A DNA stretch of 64,000 bases from the NCBI GenBank assembly GCA_963682055.1, contig OY821740.1, positions 38,026,795-38,090,794 on the forward strand, written 5' to 3'. This DNA is from Primula veris. Its lineage: Eukaryota; Streptophyta; Magnoliopsida; Ericales; Primulaceae. How positions within the stretch are numbered: the first letter of the stretch is position 1; each line of letters opens with the position of its first letter. The notes beneath the pieces are model-generated. The model was not told where the DNA came from and did no database searches. It saw nothing but the letters and a program-made list of their open reading frames with translations. A program made the translations under genes and the position numbers. Positions 47,601 through 59,467 of the stretch are shown one piece after another.

Positions 47601-50600
47601 TCAGCCTCCCTATACTTCACCTGAATTTAAAGAGCACTTCTTCCTCCTTCCCCCCTCTTTAAGTTTAAAACCAAACTTGACTCTCCAAACATAATATAAT
47701 GGATTGTAAACTTTTAGCATTATGTCACCATTTTTTCTTGATATGAAAAGTTGTGTAAATTTGACATGGATGGATAAGGTTAAATATGTTTGCTTTCACT
47801 ATTTGTGGAGCCATATAGAGAGATTGATATGGAAAGTCAATAAGCCATCGCCATGCCATTTTATGTGGAAGTCATGTAAACTTACTTGTCAGGAATTGTA
47901 AATGCATTATGTTCTGATCAGGGGCTATGTGAAGATACTCGATTCGGCTATTTGCTCGGTTATATTCTTTTTGCGTGCTACTGAAGTGATTTATTGGGCT
48001 TTCTTTTTGTTCAGAGTATATGCTGCTTGACTATACTGACAGTTTTGTCAGAACCCAAATTTTGCTAAGGAAAAAAAAAGAGTTTCCTGAGAAAACAGTT
48101 TCTCATTATAGGTGATGATGATAAATAGTTAAGAGAAAATGTAGGAAATGTATATGGAACTAGTAGTAACGATATAAGAGTCAGTTGAAGGGCAAGAAGG
48201 TATTACACACAGATACTTTAGAGAGAAGTTGAATTTGACACTGATAGAAATAAATATTGGTATAGTAGTATTGGACATGCATTTAGGTGTGTCATTGACT
48301 GGAACAATTTTGATTCCACCGATATGGTATCAGGCACGGGTGTGATAAATTTAAATATATGTGAAGAAAATGTAGCAGAATTAAGATTTATTAAATGGAA
48401 GGTGAATATGTTATAGTTTAGAAATATTAGGGGTCTAAAATCATATTTTTCCTATATTTAAAGTGATCCTTTTCTTTTATTTAATCTGGAAAAAAACATG
48501 TAAATGTATTTTCTGAATGAGATGGTCCTTGCTGATGGAACCTGATGTTCTTATAGAACTCGTATCGAATGCCCTTTATAAATTGACACTTTTTGCTCCT
48601 TTTCCATAGTTACAGATCATGTGATCGAATCATGATCCTTAAGGAACTACTTATAAAATAACCAAAGTGCCCTTTAGAAAAAAGAAACGAAGGTTCTAGG
48701 TTTTAAGCTGGTAGAATCAACATTTTTCTCAATCTCCATAAATCCTGCTTAGTTGCATAAAAGCTGCAGCCCAACTAACACTGAAACAGGAAAAACATAC
48801 AAAAATTTGACTCGTCCAAAATCCAAACAGTGCTGTGAGAGAACCTGTTATGGTTCTTATTATTCCTATTTTGGCATCAAATATCTATTAACGGTTAAAT
48901 TATGGTGCAGAATATCCCATATCAATTCTCTATGGAACACCTTCCAGACTGCAAAATAAAGATGATTCTCCGTAATTTAAAAGGAGAAACTTGGACAGTT
49001 AATTCAATCCCAACTACAAAAGTTAATATGTCTCATACTCTCTGTGGAGGATGGTGTGCTTTTGTTCGTGATAACAACATCCATGTGGGAGACATTTGCA
49101 TCTTCGAGTTAGTGGGGGAGTGTGAGTTACGTGTTTATATTCTAAGAGTTGGAAACGAAGGTTTAGAGAGACAAAATGGTAAACCAGTTGTGAAGGGTTT
49201 ATCCAATAAATGTGCTATTAATTCACGTCACTTCTCTGCAAGTTCGAGGAAGAAAATGGAAGGCGACATTGTATTGCAAAAGAAAGTTTCACGTGCAAAA
49301 TCGGTGTATGGCAAGTCAGGTTAGGCTATGATACTGGTATATACAATTTATATGTACAGCTTTGCTTGTTTGGTATATACTGTCATAAATTATACTTATA
49401 GTTACTTTTACTTTTAAGTGAACTGTTTGTTTGGCATAGCAAGTACGAGTATCGTTTTTTTCACTCTACAAAACGAACCTAAAGCACTTTACCCATTACG
49501 TGAAAGTAAACTTTTATACTTATATAAGATACAATAAAACAAGCCCAGCATTTGATCAGACCCTGCATTCTTAAAGATTTTCCAAATTTCTGACTTTTAT
49601 GAAACAGCGATGGTGAACAGTGATAGCTTAAAAGAGAAACAGGGGTTGTACACCAAAAGTTGTATGTCACAAAAGTCGGTGCCGGAAGAAAAATTTGCAG
49701 CTGAAGTTTTCGTTTCCACACTTCCCCATTTTGTTAGGGTGATGAAAAAGTTTAACATCAGTGGTTCATACACTCTGGTAATTTGATTACTTTTGTTTTC
49801 TTTCAATAGTTAGGTTGTCACTCTTGTTCTATGAGGGACGTATATGGTTAATAATAAATCAGAAAATCCAGAAAATTTTCCATATTCCGTGCAGTATTAT
49901 CTCATGATAACTTTCATGTTCTCATAATAACTACTTTATATATTGACATATGTAGTTGACTTAGCGATATTTTTCCATGTGAACTGGAATGTAGTATGTA
50001 AGAGAGGGAGGGAGGAGGGGATATTTGGTGAAACTGCTGTGAATACAAGAAATGGAGACCAAAAGTGTATGGCTGGCTGAGAAAGTACTTAATTTACAGA
50101 GCTTATTGAAACCTTATAATAAAAATACTTAAGCTGTGTATAACTTGATGACATAGAACATACATGTGTCTGAGAAACTTCAATAAGCAGAAACTTAAGT
50201 TATATGACTTCATCAAATAATTATGAAGTATAATGTTAATATTAATCGGTGATATGCATTCATAGAACTAACTTATATTTGCATAGAACTAACTTAAATT
50301 GCAAATAACCCCCATGTACTTGTTTTATTTTGCAAATTAACCCGAATTTACTTTCATTTATTGTGTAAAATTGTTTAATTTTTTTTTGTTAACCGCCATC
50401 TTTGTATAGAATTAGACACAAAGTTGGCATTTTAATTTTATCACTTCAATAGTTATACGTACTTGGGGGAAATACATGTTTCTCTTTTTGCAAACACCAT
50501 TCCTAGATAGGTTTTAATTGCCACTTACCATAGAAACTACTATATAGATGTTTTACATTGGCGCACGGTTAACCACTGTTCTTTTTTTCTTTTATACTTC

Positions 50601-50980
50601 ACTACCCACATATTTCGTCTGTGTAATTTTTGTTTGTATGACTTACAATTTGGTATGTGCAGAAAGTACCATATCAGTTCTCTATGACTCACCTCCCCAA
50701 CCGCAGAATTGAGATAGTCCTTCGGAACTTAAAGGGACAAGTTTGGGTTGTAAACTCTGTCCCATCCACAAGAGTCCAAACTCTACACACTTTTTGTGGG
50801 GGTTGGATGGCTTTTGTGCGGGGCAACGACATTCAAATGGGAGATGTTTGCATTTTTGAACTAATCAGTAAATATGAAATGCGAGTTCATATAACTAGTG
50901 CTGGGAGGAACGAGCTAGATTGTCCAAGTGCCAAAACAACCTCTAATGGACGCTTTGCAACTTCTGTTAGCAACCTCTAA
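41501..50980 (+). CDS. REM-type transcription factor with three B3 domains
   Basis: Six coding exons: 41501-41566, 46186-46723, 47222-47385, 48911-49319, 49608-49777 and 50663-50980, phase-consistent throughout, 554 residues. B3 domain 1 (about residues 6-105) begins in exon 1 (RPHFIHSFDPL) and continues in exon 2 (IIPSKFVKHFEAQ, VTLVGPSGKFWLVDL, DTLVFGYIGNLYFTVQIF). Domains 2 and 3 start at about residues 257 and 450 with NIPYQFSMEHLP and KVPYQFSMTHLP, and both carry NLKG, CGGW, AFVR and GD(I/V)CIFEL. Each is preceded by a linker exon ending FNISGSYTL. The first domain is followed by an acidic, charged spacer with RKRERE, a possible nuclear signal. B3/REM proteins are plant nuclear DNA-binding factors, several acting in flowers and meristems. 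Intron 1 (4,619 bp) holds repeats and a nested LINE/LTR. The exon 4 donor (tcag|gttagg) was chosen because it alone joins exon 5 in frame; reading through gives a stop at 49322-49324. Confidence 0.88.
41600..42870 (+). repeat. Degenerate tandem repeats in B3 intron 1
   Basis: A module with 'atgcatgcttaatttcaaa', 'agcagcttatt(c)aatttga', 'tcaattatgttac', 'aataaataattat' and 'agagcttaatttc' recurs about seven times. The agcagc/tgatcaat core lies near 41686, 41828, 42063, 42218, 42405, 42595 and 42832. Spacing varies from about 140 to 235 bp and copies are strongly diverged. CT and TA runs (41570-41610, 41967-42005) lie at two module junctions. Confidence 0.7.
43000..44990 (+). mobile_element. 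LINE (non-LTR) retrotransposon relic in B3 intron 1
   Basis: Broken plus-strand frames follow the order of a plant LINE ORF2: a pre-RT region with WWIEESKKLV (about 43190), then GPYGVFVEIWKCL (about 43598), MVPLYNSKDDIQN and ICHTMKLWDRVIELRLRR (43719-43860), SGFTLRRSTQ, a KVYDRVPS block (about 43970), a DDIVLVD polymerase motif written as FKDDIVLVD (about 44215), and a C-terminal region with WFEYAIRRLMDA and RPKKNWMQ (about 44730-44860). Stops and frameshifts are frequent. The catalytic-motif region is interrupted by a solo LTR at 44245-44490. The 5' end is uncertain. Confidence 0.82.
44245..44490. mobile_element. Solo LTR (246 bp) nested in the LINE relic
   Basis: Starts TGTTAGATTTTAGAG and ends TTATCCAACA, flanked by the 5-bp duplication GACTA (44240-44244 and 44491-44495). 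It contains a TATATATATAA promoter-like run near 44262. Removing it rejoins the LINE frame after DDIVLVD. The size and TGTT...AACA ends fit a copia-type LTR, but it differs in sequence from the LTRs at 34192 and 40647. Confidence 0.85.
45318..45466. repeat. GC-rich 'gcctaggcgcc' repeat
   Basis: A locally GC-rich stretch with overlapping 'cgcctaatgcctaggcgcct', 'agcgcctaatcgccgccta' and 'ccgcacc' words in an AT-rich intron. It resembles a type of plant MITE built of 'cgcctag' words; ends and target duplication were not resolved. It creates an Arg-rich minus-strand frame (45201-45452) that is not a gene. Confidence 0.5.
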
Positions 50981-51035
50981 CGGTGAGTATTTTCTTTTTC
51001 CTACTTTTGCCTCAATAGATTGCTCATACACTAAT

Positions 51036-51240
51036 CCACTAGGGCTAGCCTAGTTGGCCAGAACCCACACTCTCAACTACGAGGTGCAGGGTTTAGATCT
51101 ATGAAGGGCAAATTGCTGGACAGTAACTTTCTAGTAGAATTATCATATACTAGAGAATTGACTCGCTGGTTATTGGGTTTATACATAGTGAACTTTATTA
51201 CCGACATGACAGATGGCTTCACAGACTAGGCAACGGACTA
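51036..51240 (+). mobile_element. SINE-like element 1
   Basis: A tRNA-like head with box A 'tagcctagttgg' (51046-51057) and a degenerate box B 'ggtttagatct' (51090-51100), plus 'caactacgaggtgcaggg' between them, a phrase I recall from plant tRNA-derived SINEs. The 3' end is undefined. Confidence 0.5.
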
Positions 51241-51399
51241 TGTGAGTGGAGTGGGAGTTTTCTATTTTAAAATTATCTGCTCCTCTCCAATATAGCAATT
51301 GCTGAGTATAGAAGCGGCCCAGGCCCAAGCCGAGGAAGGCTTGGGCAATTGATTTGGAAAAAAAATTACGGGCAACATCCAGTATACTTGGTAGTTAAA

Positions 51400-51560
51400 A
51401 TAAAAATAGTAAACATCCATTTGTTTATAATGTGTTTCTATAACTCAAATGGTTAAGTAGTTTGGTATTTTACCATAGGAGATCATGAGTTCGAAACTCT
51501 TTGGTTACAATTTAATTTTGTTTTTATTTTGATTTGTATTTATCGAGCAACAAACAAAAT
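51400..51560 (+). mobile_element. SINE-like element 2
   Basis: Box A-like 'taactcaaatgg' (51440-51451) and box B-like 'gagttcgaaactc' (51487-51499) at SINE spacing, followed by a T-rich tail. It cannot fold as a complete tRNA. Confidence 0.4.
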
Positions 51561-52094
51561 TTGAGCCTTAGCCATTCCGAGATACCGGGTCGGCACTGGC
51601 TGAGTACAATGATCCCATCTGTTCATCAATCCGCTTCTTGGTTTGTGCTAATAGCATGCATCTTATAAACAATGTTATTCATAACACTAGTCCGAGTATT
51701 GTCAAATCTTTAAAAAAAAAAAAAACAGAGTATCGTCTATTTTTCAATGTACTCTTAACTTATGGCCTAGTAGATACTCTACAAATAGTTTATGGTTCCT
51801 TCCATTTCTGATATACTATTGTTTATCTTATGGAATTAGAAAACTGCTCTTGTATTTTGATGGAAATTCTAACTCAACATGGCATTGATGGGATTTCTTA
51901 TAAGCCAGTCTCATTCATTAAAGAAAAGCCGCAGTTTAAACTTTGATTTTGTTACCGGTAGTTATTCAAGTCATTGGTTGACTATTTTCTGGAACTAAAC
52001 CATTCATTACCTGATAATCTGCATTCGTTTCCATTTTCATGTGGTTGGATGCAATATTTTGATCTAATATTTTGCTTGTTGGTGACACATGCAG

Positions 52095-52789
52095 GCGATA
52101 TCTTCTAAATGAAGAAATAACAGAGACTGATGGGAAAGTTTAGCTTATGGCGTCTGTAGAAGTTTCTTCTGGTATGTGTAATTCGTAAAAAAGATTAGGT
52201 GAATGTAATTAAGTTGGTCGTGTTGTTAATTCCATCTTTTATTTTGACACCTTCCTATTGGTAAAATAAGTACGAGTAGCATGTTTAAGTTAGACCATTG
52301 CCTTGTCATGGCAATAGCCAATAGAGACATCGATCCTTAACGAAAACAAGGGTCAAGATTGTGTTTCACTAGTAGTTGGCCCTGTCACATTGTAATGTAC
52401 ATAGAACTATCTCCTAATCAATTGAATGTTAACATTTGTTGAGTTTGTTTCCTAACCATACATAACTCTCAGTAGGAGCAATTATGTTTCCAGAGTGAAA
52501 GTTTTAGTAGCGAACCTCTCATCATTACGGCACAATTCTAACCAAAATCATTGAACTTTGAACTGCATGGTCATTAATTTAATACCCTCTTAACATTCGT
52601 AAGTATCTATCACCAATCCTTGTTTTTGATAAAACAACGCTATCTTTTTCACCATTAATTCTCTGTATGTACTTTCCCATTAGTTTGCAGGCGATCACAA
52701 ATAGTCGGATAAATTTTATCCTTTTTTTGTTTTTGAAAATTTTGCTCACGATATCATAGACATAAAAGAATCTTTCTACCCTTTGTAAA
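52095..52789. other. Possible B3 3' UTR end and intergenic sequence
   Basis: Starts with the inferred last untranslated exon of the B3 gene (ends probably before 52200). The remainder is AT-rich without features. Confidence 0.4.
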
Positions 52790-53695
52790 CAGGGATAATT
52801 AACATAAACATACCCTACATCTATTATATTAACAAAAGCATACCCTCAAAAGTTAAATTATCAAAAACGTACATTCAATTAATAATTAATAAAAAACAAA
52901 AAAATTGATTCATCCATTCCAATCTTTTTCCTCTGTTCTCATTATCTCTCCCTCCGATCTCTATGCTCATCCTTCTCACTATCTTCAATCTGTCATCATT
53001 CCTCTCTTTCCAATATCTCATCATCACTCCTTCTATTTTTCCGAACTTTTTCTTCTTCTTTATCTTTCTCCGATCTCTCTATTCCGTGGAGATTGAGTCG
53101 GACACATCTATCGAAATAGGCGGCGAGTGTGTACAGCAAGATCGAAAACTCAAGCTTGATGTCGACGGAGATACGGTCGTCGAATAAGAGGCCCACGACA
53201 GCGACGTGATAGTTCGAGATCGGAGGACGGGTAAGAGTTGGATTTGTTAATTAGCGTATAATGTTGAAAAATAAGTGTGTGAATTAAGGGTATGTAATTG
53301 AAAATTATGTATCTGAATTATGTAAATTGGGGTATGAAGTTTGAAAATAAAGGTGAACTCTACGAATAAGGATATGAACTTTTGAAATAATAGTATAAAC
53401 TTTTGAAATAAGAATATGAAAAATACAAATTAGGGTATCAACATTTGAAATAAGGATATAAATTTTTGAAATAATGGTATACAAATTATGGTATGAACTT
53501 TTAAAATAAGACATGAACTTTTGGAATAAGGGTATGAAAAATACAAATTAAGTTGTGAACTTTTAGAAAAATATATAAAATATACAAACTAGGGTATGAC
53601 CTTTTGGGTATCTTTTTGTTAATTAGAAATTTTTATGTATGTTTTTGTTAATTTAGTTTCAAAAGTAGTATGTCGTGTTAATTTATCCTTCTAAA
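52790..53695. mobile_element. Inverted-terminus element with internal minisatellite
   Basis: The left end 'gggataattaacataaacat' with 'taacaaaagcataccctcaa' (52793-52862) is the inverted counterpart of the right end 'gggtatctttttgttaatta' with 'tcgtgttaatttatcc' (about 53595-53690). The interior has a CT-rich segment (52915-53100), a GC-richer patch (53100-53240) and tandem repeats. The frames across it (52905-53196) are composition artefacts. DNA transposon class uncertain. Confidence 0.6.
53320..53610. repeat. Minisatellite of ~25-bp units
   Basis: Units of the form 'gaataaggatatgaactttt' or 'gaaataatggtat' repeat about ten times with substitutions and small indels. Confidence 0.85.
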
Positions 53696-54281
53696 CAAGA
53701 AAATATATTTTAGAAAAATAATGATAAAATAACACCAATGAAAAAGAAAATTAATTACTGGTTACCACTATGTTTTATATTCAACTAAAACAGCCATTTT
53801 CCGAGCTGAAAGAAAAAAATAATAGCACAAAACGACACATGTCCAACATTTTTAGCATCGACATAGAATCACTAATAGATGATTTAAATCACCCAACTTA
53901 TTAATTCCTGTTTAGAATCTTTTGGGATACTACAGAAGCCACAAAAACAATAATGACAAGAAAACTAGAAGACTATTTTCAACCTGAAAACAAAGTCACA
54001 GCTTCGTATACTCAAAAAAGTGTGAGAAAAGTAAATACGAATCAAAAGGTCTTCTAGTTTTGAAAATAATGCAGTCATAATGTACCTACCGCAAAATTTC
54101 TCCTTGCTTACAAAGCTAATGAATGTAACATAAAGAGTAACAAAAGAAGCGCAAACAAAGTTATTCAATGTGTGGCAGAAAAGCTGGGAAGATTCTACGT
54201 CGTAACAGATAGGCACAATCTACTCCAAGAAAAGTGTGTAGCAGGACTCCCTTTAAAGTTTTAAATTAGGCTCGGTTTATC
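53696..54281. other. Intergenic / 3' flank of the TMEM147 gene
   Basis: AT-rich; should contain the 3' UTR of the minus-strand TMEM147 gene. The B3 and TMEM147 genes are arranged tail to tail. Confidence 0.5.
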
Positions 54282-57200
54282 TCAGTTTGATTTCATCTGA
54301 CTTGCAGCGAAGAGCTGCCAGCTAATAAAAGCCATTAGCAGAGATGTGCAGATCTCAAAACCTACCACTTTTGGAAAGTGCCATTCCAAGCCGTGCTTCA
54401 GATAGCTGCAAAACACATTTTCATCATGGAAATCGAAATACCAAATTTATATTTTTCTCAAGAAACCCGAATTGGAATGAAAAATAAAAAGGAAAATGTA
54501 AAAGTGATTAATTTTGAGACTCAGATTCCAACTTGCGCACAATTTACACAAAGGAAAATAAAATATACCATGGAAGACGAAAGAGTAATAACAAAGTAAC
54601 CAGTTAACACCATTAGAATTTACTAAAAGTTCCAGGTCTTCTACCCAATTAGCAAGACAAAGAGAAACCTATTTTTTCATACTCTAAAATCATCAAAAGG
54701 GACGGAAAAAAAAAGGACATGGAACTCAGTGTAGCTGCATAGTAGTAACTCTTGGGTAGATTCCTCCAAAGCCAGGATTAAAACTACTGAATAACTTGAG
54801 AATAGTATTGCCAGAAACCACATATTGGCAGAAAACATGTCTACGGCATAAAAGCCAGGAAGCTTGAGCAGTTTGACAAAAATGGATAGTTCAGTTGGAA
54901 AAGAAGCACAGACGGAGATGTTTTCCCAAAATGATATAAACTTCCAACTCGAGAAAATGCATTACTCGGTTGGAAAGAGAAAAAAAGAGAGATTTTCACA
55001 GAATGATAGTAATAACTTTCAGATGTCAAATTCTTTGCTGTACTTTTACGAAACGTATTCAAAATTTACAGGTGTTTGTAGTCTATTTTTAATTTAAACT
55101 TCCTAATACCAATGATAGCAGGAGAGAAAACATACTTTATGATTGTAGGCATGGTAGCCAGTATTCCTGCACATGCGTATATAAATGGAATCAAAGGTTT
55201 AGGTTTGTTTTTCCTCAGCCACATCAGCGATCCCAATGCAGCAAGAGAAATGCTCAAAACCTGGATCAAGATCGACATTAAAGTTAACGAGCCGTTTAAC
55301 AACGACAACAACAACAACAACAAAACTGGAAATACCATTTTATAGAGTTAATTATAGTTATGTACTCTGCATTGCTATCAGCCTACAAAACAATTACTGC
55401 AGTGACATTATATTTCTGGACAATTTAGTACACTTACTCTACCAAATTGAGGAAATAAGAGAGAGGCAGTAATGAGTCAGGAAACCCAAATATTACAATC
55501 ACTATTCTATCACACTTTTAATCTTGGTTCTCAATGTATGAGTTTTCTATGCAGTGTACAAATCGCTAAGAAAAAATATTAGGTCGGTACATTATATACA
55601 ATCAAAATCTATGACACGTTAGAATGCCCAACTGTAGCTAATTCCAATATATATGGATAGATAGTTCCACATAAGTAAAATATATATAGTATTTTAAAAA
55701 AAAAAAATGATTTAAGAAGCTCATAATACCAGGTTTGCATTTGCTTCAAGGCCTTGCAGAAGATAGTCCCATGTAAATTCTAGTCCTCTAGCTCCCACCC
55801 AAAGTGGTAATAACCGATGCAGAACAGAGTCAGCAAATGCCCACCCTACAAAGAGCAGAAAATAGTGAGAGATGAGTATATTGCCAACTTTTGTATCAAT
55901 GCTGTAACCTAGAAATTGGCAAGAAACTAATGGAAAAACCAAAGTTGTAACTTGTCGATTAGAAAATTGCCAGGAACAAGCATATTATCAAGACAGACAT
56001 CAAGATACAGGAATCAGTGTGTAGACGATTGAGATCATGTTCTACTATAAAACAGATTGAAAACGAATCTTCTATGATTTCCCCTTACACTCAATATACT
56101 ATGGTTTTATTTCCGTTCAACAAAAGTAACAGAAGATGCAAACTCTAAATAATATCCCATTAAAAATCCACCAAGTTGAGAATCTAAAGAAAAAAAGGGA
56201 ACTCATACCCTTTATTGACGTCAAACTTGTGCTCCTATACTGTTCTTATTTTATACTACGAGTTATCAAGGAGACATACTTTGTCTTCAGTTTAAATCAT
56301 TACTTAAAACATAGCACTCGGAGCCATTAAAAATTGGCCTCAACTAAGATTCTTAGAACAGTAATCACTGGTGACCAAAAATAATTAATGTTTAGTCCAA
56401 GACAGAAACAAGCAACAAAGTAAATTTGAAACCATATTCATGGTTTTCTCACCGAGTCCAACAGCCTGGAACTTATGGTTTTGAGAAATGTTTCTGTAAG
56501 TCAATTGGGTCAGTGCATAGTAAAGCCCAGCAACATCTATAAAGCCAATCAATGCTTTCAACAGTTCCTGAAAATAAAATTTAAAATTATCACAAAACGA
56601 TAAAAACAGACAGTAATAGATATGAAAAAATTATTTAAAGAAAACAACTGAAATAAGGAGGCATAACATTCAGTTTTAAGTTTGTGCTTTATCAGATTGT
56701 GATAGTAAATTGATTACATAACTGACTAAAATAAGAAAACAACATAGCTAGAAAAAGCATCTGAAACCAAATACACGTGATAAAAACATGAGAAATGTGA
56801 GTTGTATCTTTAGTAGTGGACATGGGATAACTGCCAACTCTGTAACGAAATCTTAGGATTATGGAGTATGAGATTATTTACTTAACCCTCTGTATTTATT
56901 TAGTTTTTAACAGAGCATTATTTAAAAGCATATTGATATGTGACACGGTGATGGTGGGATAACTAAACAAACTCAGAATACACTTAAACTTGAAAGTTTT
57001 TTAGGTTCTGATTGACTCTAAAAATAGTAGAACAGGTAATAAATTGACTAAAATGATATATTCAATGTCAATCAGTTGGACAAAAAAATAGATGGAGTTC
57101 TATCTTCCGGGCAAGTAATAAACTGAATACAATCAAATTCAATCTTCGGATTGTTATTCAATGACCCCTCAACATATAAATACCTAGGTCTGTAAAGTTA

Positions 57201-59467
57201 ATAAACAAGAAGTAGAGATGTAACCACCAAAAACCTGTAAGAAGATCCTCTATGAAACTAGCAACTAGGCTTATTAATGGGTTTTAACTTTTAAACTGTT
57301 GCGACGTTTAGCTCATATCCAGAAAGTGCCACAGCATATATATGTTTTAGGAGACTTCTACCTAAAAGAAATTCCCTCGAGGAGGCAATGTGTTTTAGAC
57401 ATGCAACAAGCCGGAAAGAATCACTCCAACAGAAAATACATATATAGTATAAAAATAAAATCAAAAGCAATTCACGCTTTCAGAACATCAAATTCCATAG
57501 TATAGTAGTCGGTACAGAACCAGAACATCAAATTCGAATTGAAAGCTACAACAATGTTTCACAACTATATATATATGGAGTACCTGATACGGATCGAAGC
57601 TCTCATTTTCCGTAACATTAAGAAAGGTTGCCAGGCAAACAAGCTGCCAAAAATGCGATGAAAAGTGTTATCAACCAAAAAGAAGGATGAAACAAAATTC
57701 AATAATATTAACATCAAGTGAATAACAAACATATTAGATGAAATTACAGAATATGAAATTTTAAAAAGTGTTATCCAACCTTCACGATTGCTGTTATAAG
57801 ATATACAACAGCAGACTTGATAGAAGTGCCAAGAGTATCGAATTCTGATCTGCACACAAGTATTCAATTTAATTGTCAAAAAGTTGTTCATTTTAACAAA
57901 ACAGCAGGAAAAGTAACTCCAACTAAAGGAAAAGAAACATAAAAATAAATGGTGCTTAATACTATCTAATTGAGCAATAATCAAAATAAAGTAAACAACA
58001 ATCTGTAATATTTCGACCAAAATCGAAACAAACGGCACAAGAATGGACATGTAGATGGCTTCATGATGATAGTTGGCATGCCAATAATTTCAAATTCAGG
58101 AGGATACAAGATGTAAAAGGCACACGAAGGTATATTGTAAACATATGCCTTATCTGAGAAAGAGCATGGCTCGCATACACTCGACAATCAAGCGTCTTCC
58201 CTTATGACTTGGAACACATGTTTCCCTCTTTTCAGAACAGTGGGATTTTTATCAATTAGACCGAACAGCTGACATTTACTGAATACAGAAAGCCATATTT
58301 TTTGCTAGAAATTGTGCATTTTTCTTTTTGTATGAGTATCACCGCTCATTCGAAATAAGTTTTAATATACTAGGAAAGAGATGCATGATAATTAACATTA
58401 AGAAGAATACAAGATATCCGTTCAATGCTGAAACTACGAAAAAATGAGATGAAAATTGTACATAACTGAGGAGGGTCTTTTTCTCTCTCTACAAGATAAC
58501 TCAAATTTTCATATCCCTTTTGTTGACTACAGTTTCACATTTTTTTTCCACATTTTCTTATAACTAAAGGACCAAACTACGATATATACACTGTCCTATC
58601 ACTGTTTAAAGCACCTATAATTTATAAATTGGGAAAAACTTGAAATTACCCATTTTCTGATTCAGATACTTGAGAAATCAGTATAAAAGTTACTTTACAT
58701 GACAACTGGTAAAGCTGATCATTATTTTAAGTATTAAATACATTCAGTAATATCCTTAATCAACACTTCACCACTAAAACTACTATTGCATAACTGTCTC
58801 AAAACATGTCTATATATCACTAAGCCAAATCGGTTAATATTTACAATAATCTATATGATTAAATTACATAATTCACCGATCTCAATAAACGACCAAATTT
58901 TAACCAACACCGATTCATCGTCCTCCGATCATCACAAAAAAGAATGACATTTTAACAATTTCAACAAACATTACCTCAACATAAAAAACAAAACAAAAAA
59001 ACTGGCTAATATTACATCCAATTCAATGACAATAATGAATTAGGAACTAAGAAGAAGTAATTTGAGGTGAATTAGGGATCGTTAAATCCCAAATAGCGAT
59101 CAAATTTGAAGAGCAAAAGACAGCGAAATACAGAGATCTTTGATACATAGGTTGATCAATTTTTAAGAGTAATAAGGGGAGCTAATATTACATCCAATTG
59201 AATAAATTCATTGAATTGGGAACTAAGAAGACGTAATTTGAGGTGAATTAGGTGTTATTAAATCACAATTAGTGATCAATTTGAAGAGCGAAAGATAGAG
59301 ACTTAATACTATAAAATATAAGTAGTATATATATATATACATATAGATCAATAGATATATATATATAGAGAGAGAGAGAGAGATACATACAAAGGAGTGG
59401 CGGAGTAGTAAACAGCGTGAGGACCGAACGTCAAAATTGCGCAATTAAAAAAGTGAAATAATGTCAT
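54282..59467 (-). CDS. TMEM147 homologue (ER membrane protein)
   Basis: Seven exons on the minus strand: 59467-59391, 57849-57780, 57643-57584, 56567-56453, 55845-55730, 55260-55136 and 54405-54282, phases consistent, 228 residues (human TMEM147 has 224). The N terminus MTLFHFFNCAILTFGP matches the family start (MTLFHFGNC). The diagnostic core is WAFADSVLHRLLPLWVGARG followed by LEFTWDYLLQ (human: LPLWVGARG-type, IEF.W.Y). Later exons carry SISLAALGSLMWLRKNKPKP, YACAGILATMP and GLEWHFPKVVGFE...AFISWQLFAA. Most of the protein is hydrophobic, with about seven predicted membrane segments. In animals TMEM147 is an ER protein in the ribosome-associated translocon complex with NOMO and nicalin, helping multipass membrane protein synthesis; the plant role is inferred from homology. 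The start is fixed by the family N terminus. Exon 5 begins with G|GG-TGG-GCA, which completes a Gly codon with the exon 4 end. Confidence 0.93.
59325..59382. repeat. (TA)n and (GA)n microsatellites in TMEM147 intron 1
   Basis: TATATATATA and GAGAGAGAGAGA runs lie just inside the first intron donor (59390). Confidence 0.85.

Larger units (their letters stand above)
50983..52094 (+). other. Probable 3' UTR intron of the B3 gene
   Basis: A strong donor (cg|gtgagt) lies two bases after the TAA stop, and an acceptor 'gacacatgcag' ends at 52094 before 'gcgatatcttctaaatgaag'. With the junction only two bases past the stop, nonsense-mediated decay would not be expected. The intron contains two SINE-like heads. 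RNA data would decide. Confidence 0.5.

Noticed and set aside
51440..51500. tRNA gene
   Set aside because: A and B box-like words are present but no cloverleaf or acceptor stem can be formed; SINE-like instead.
52905..53196. Overlapping plus- and minus-strand frames as a possible gene
   Set aside because: Frames follow the CT-rich tract of an inverted-ended element, with no domain or splice support.
57565..58050. 161-codon minus-strand frame
   Set aside because: Mostly intron sequence of the TMEM147 gene read through exons 2 and 3 in another frame; the spliced model explains those exons better.
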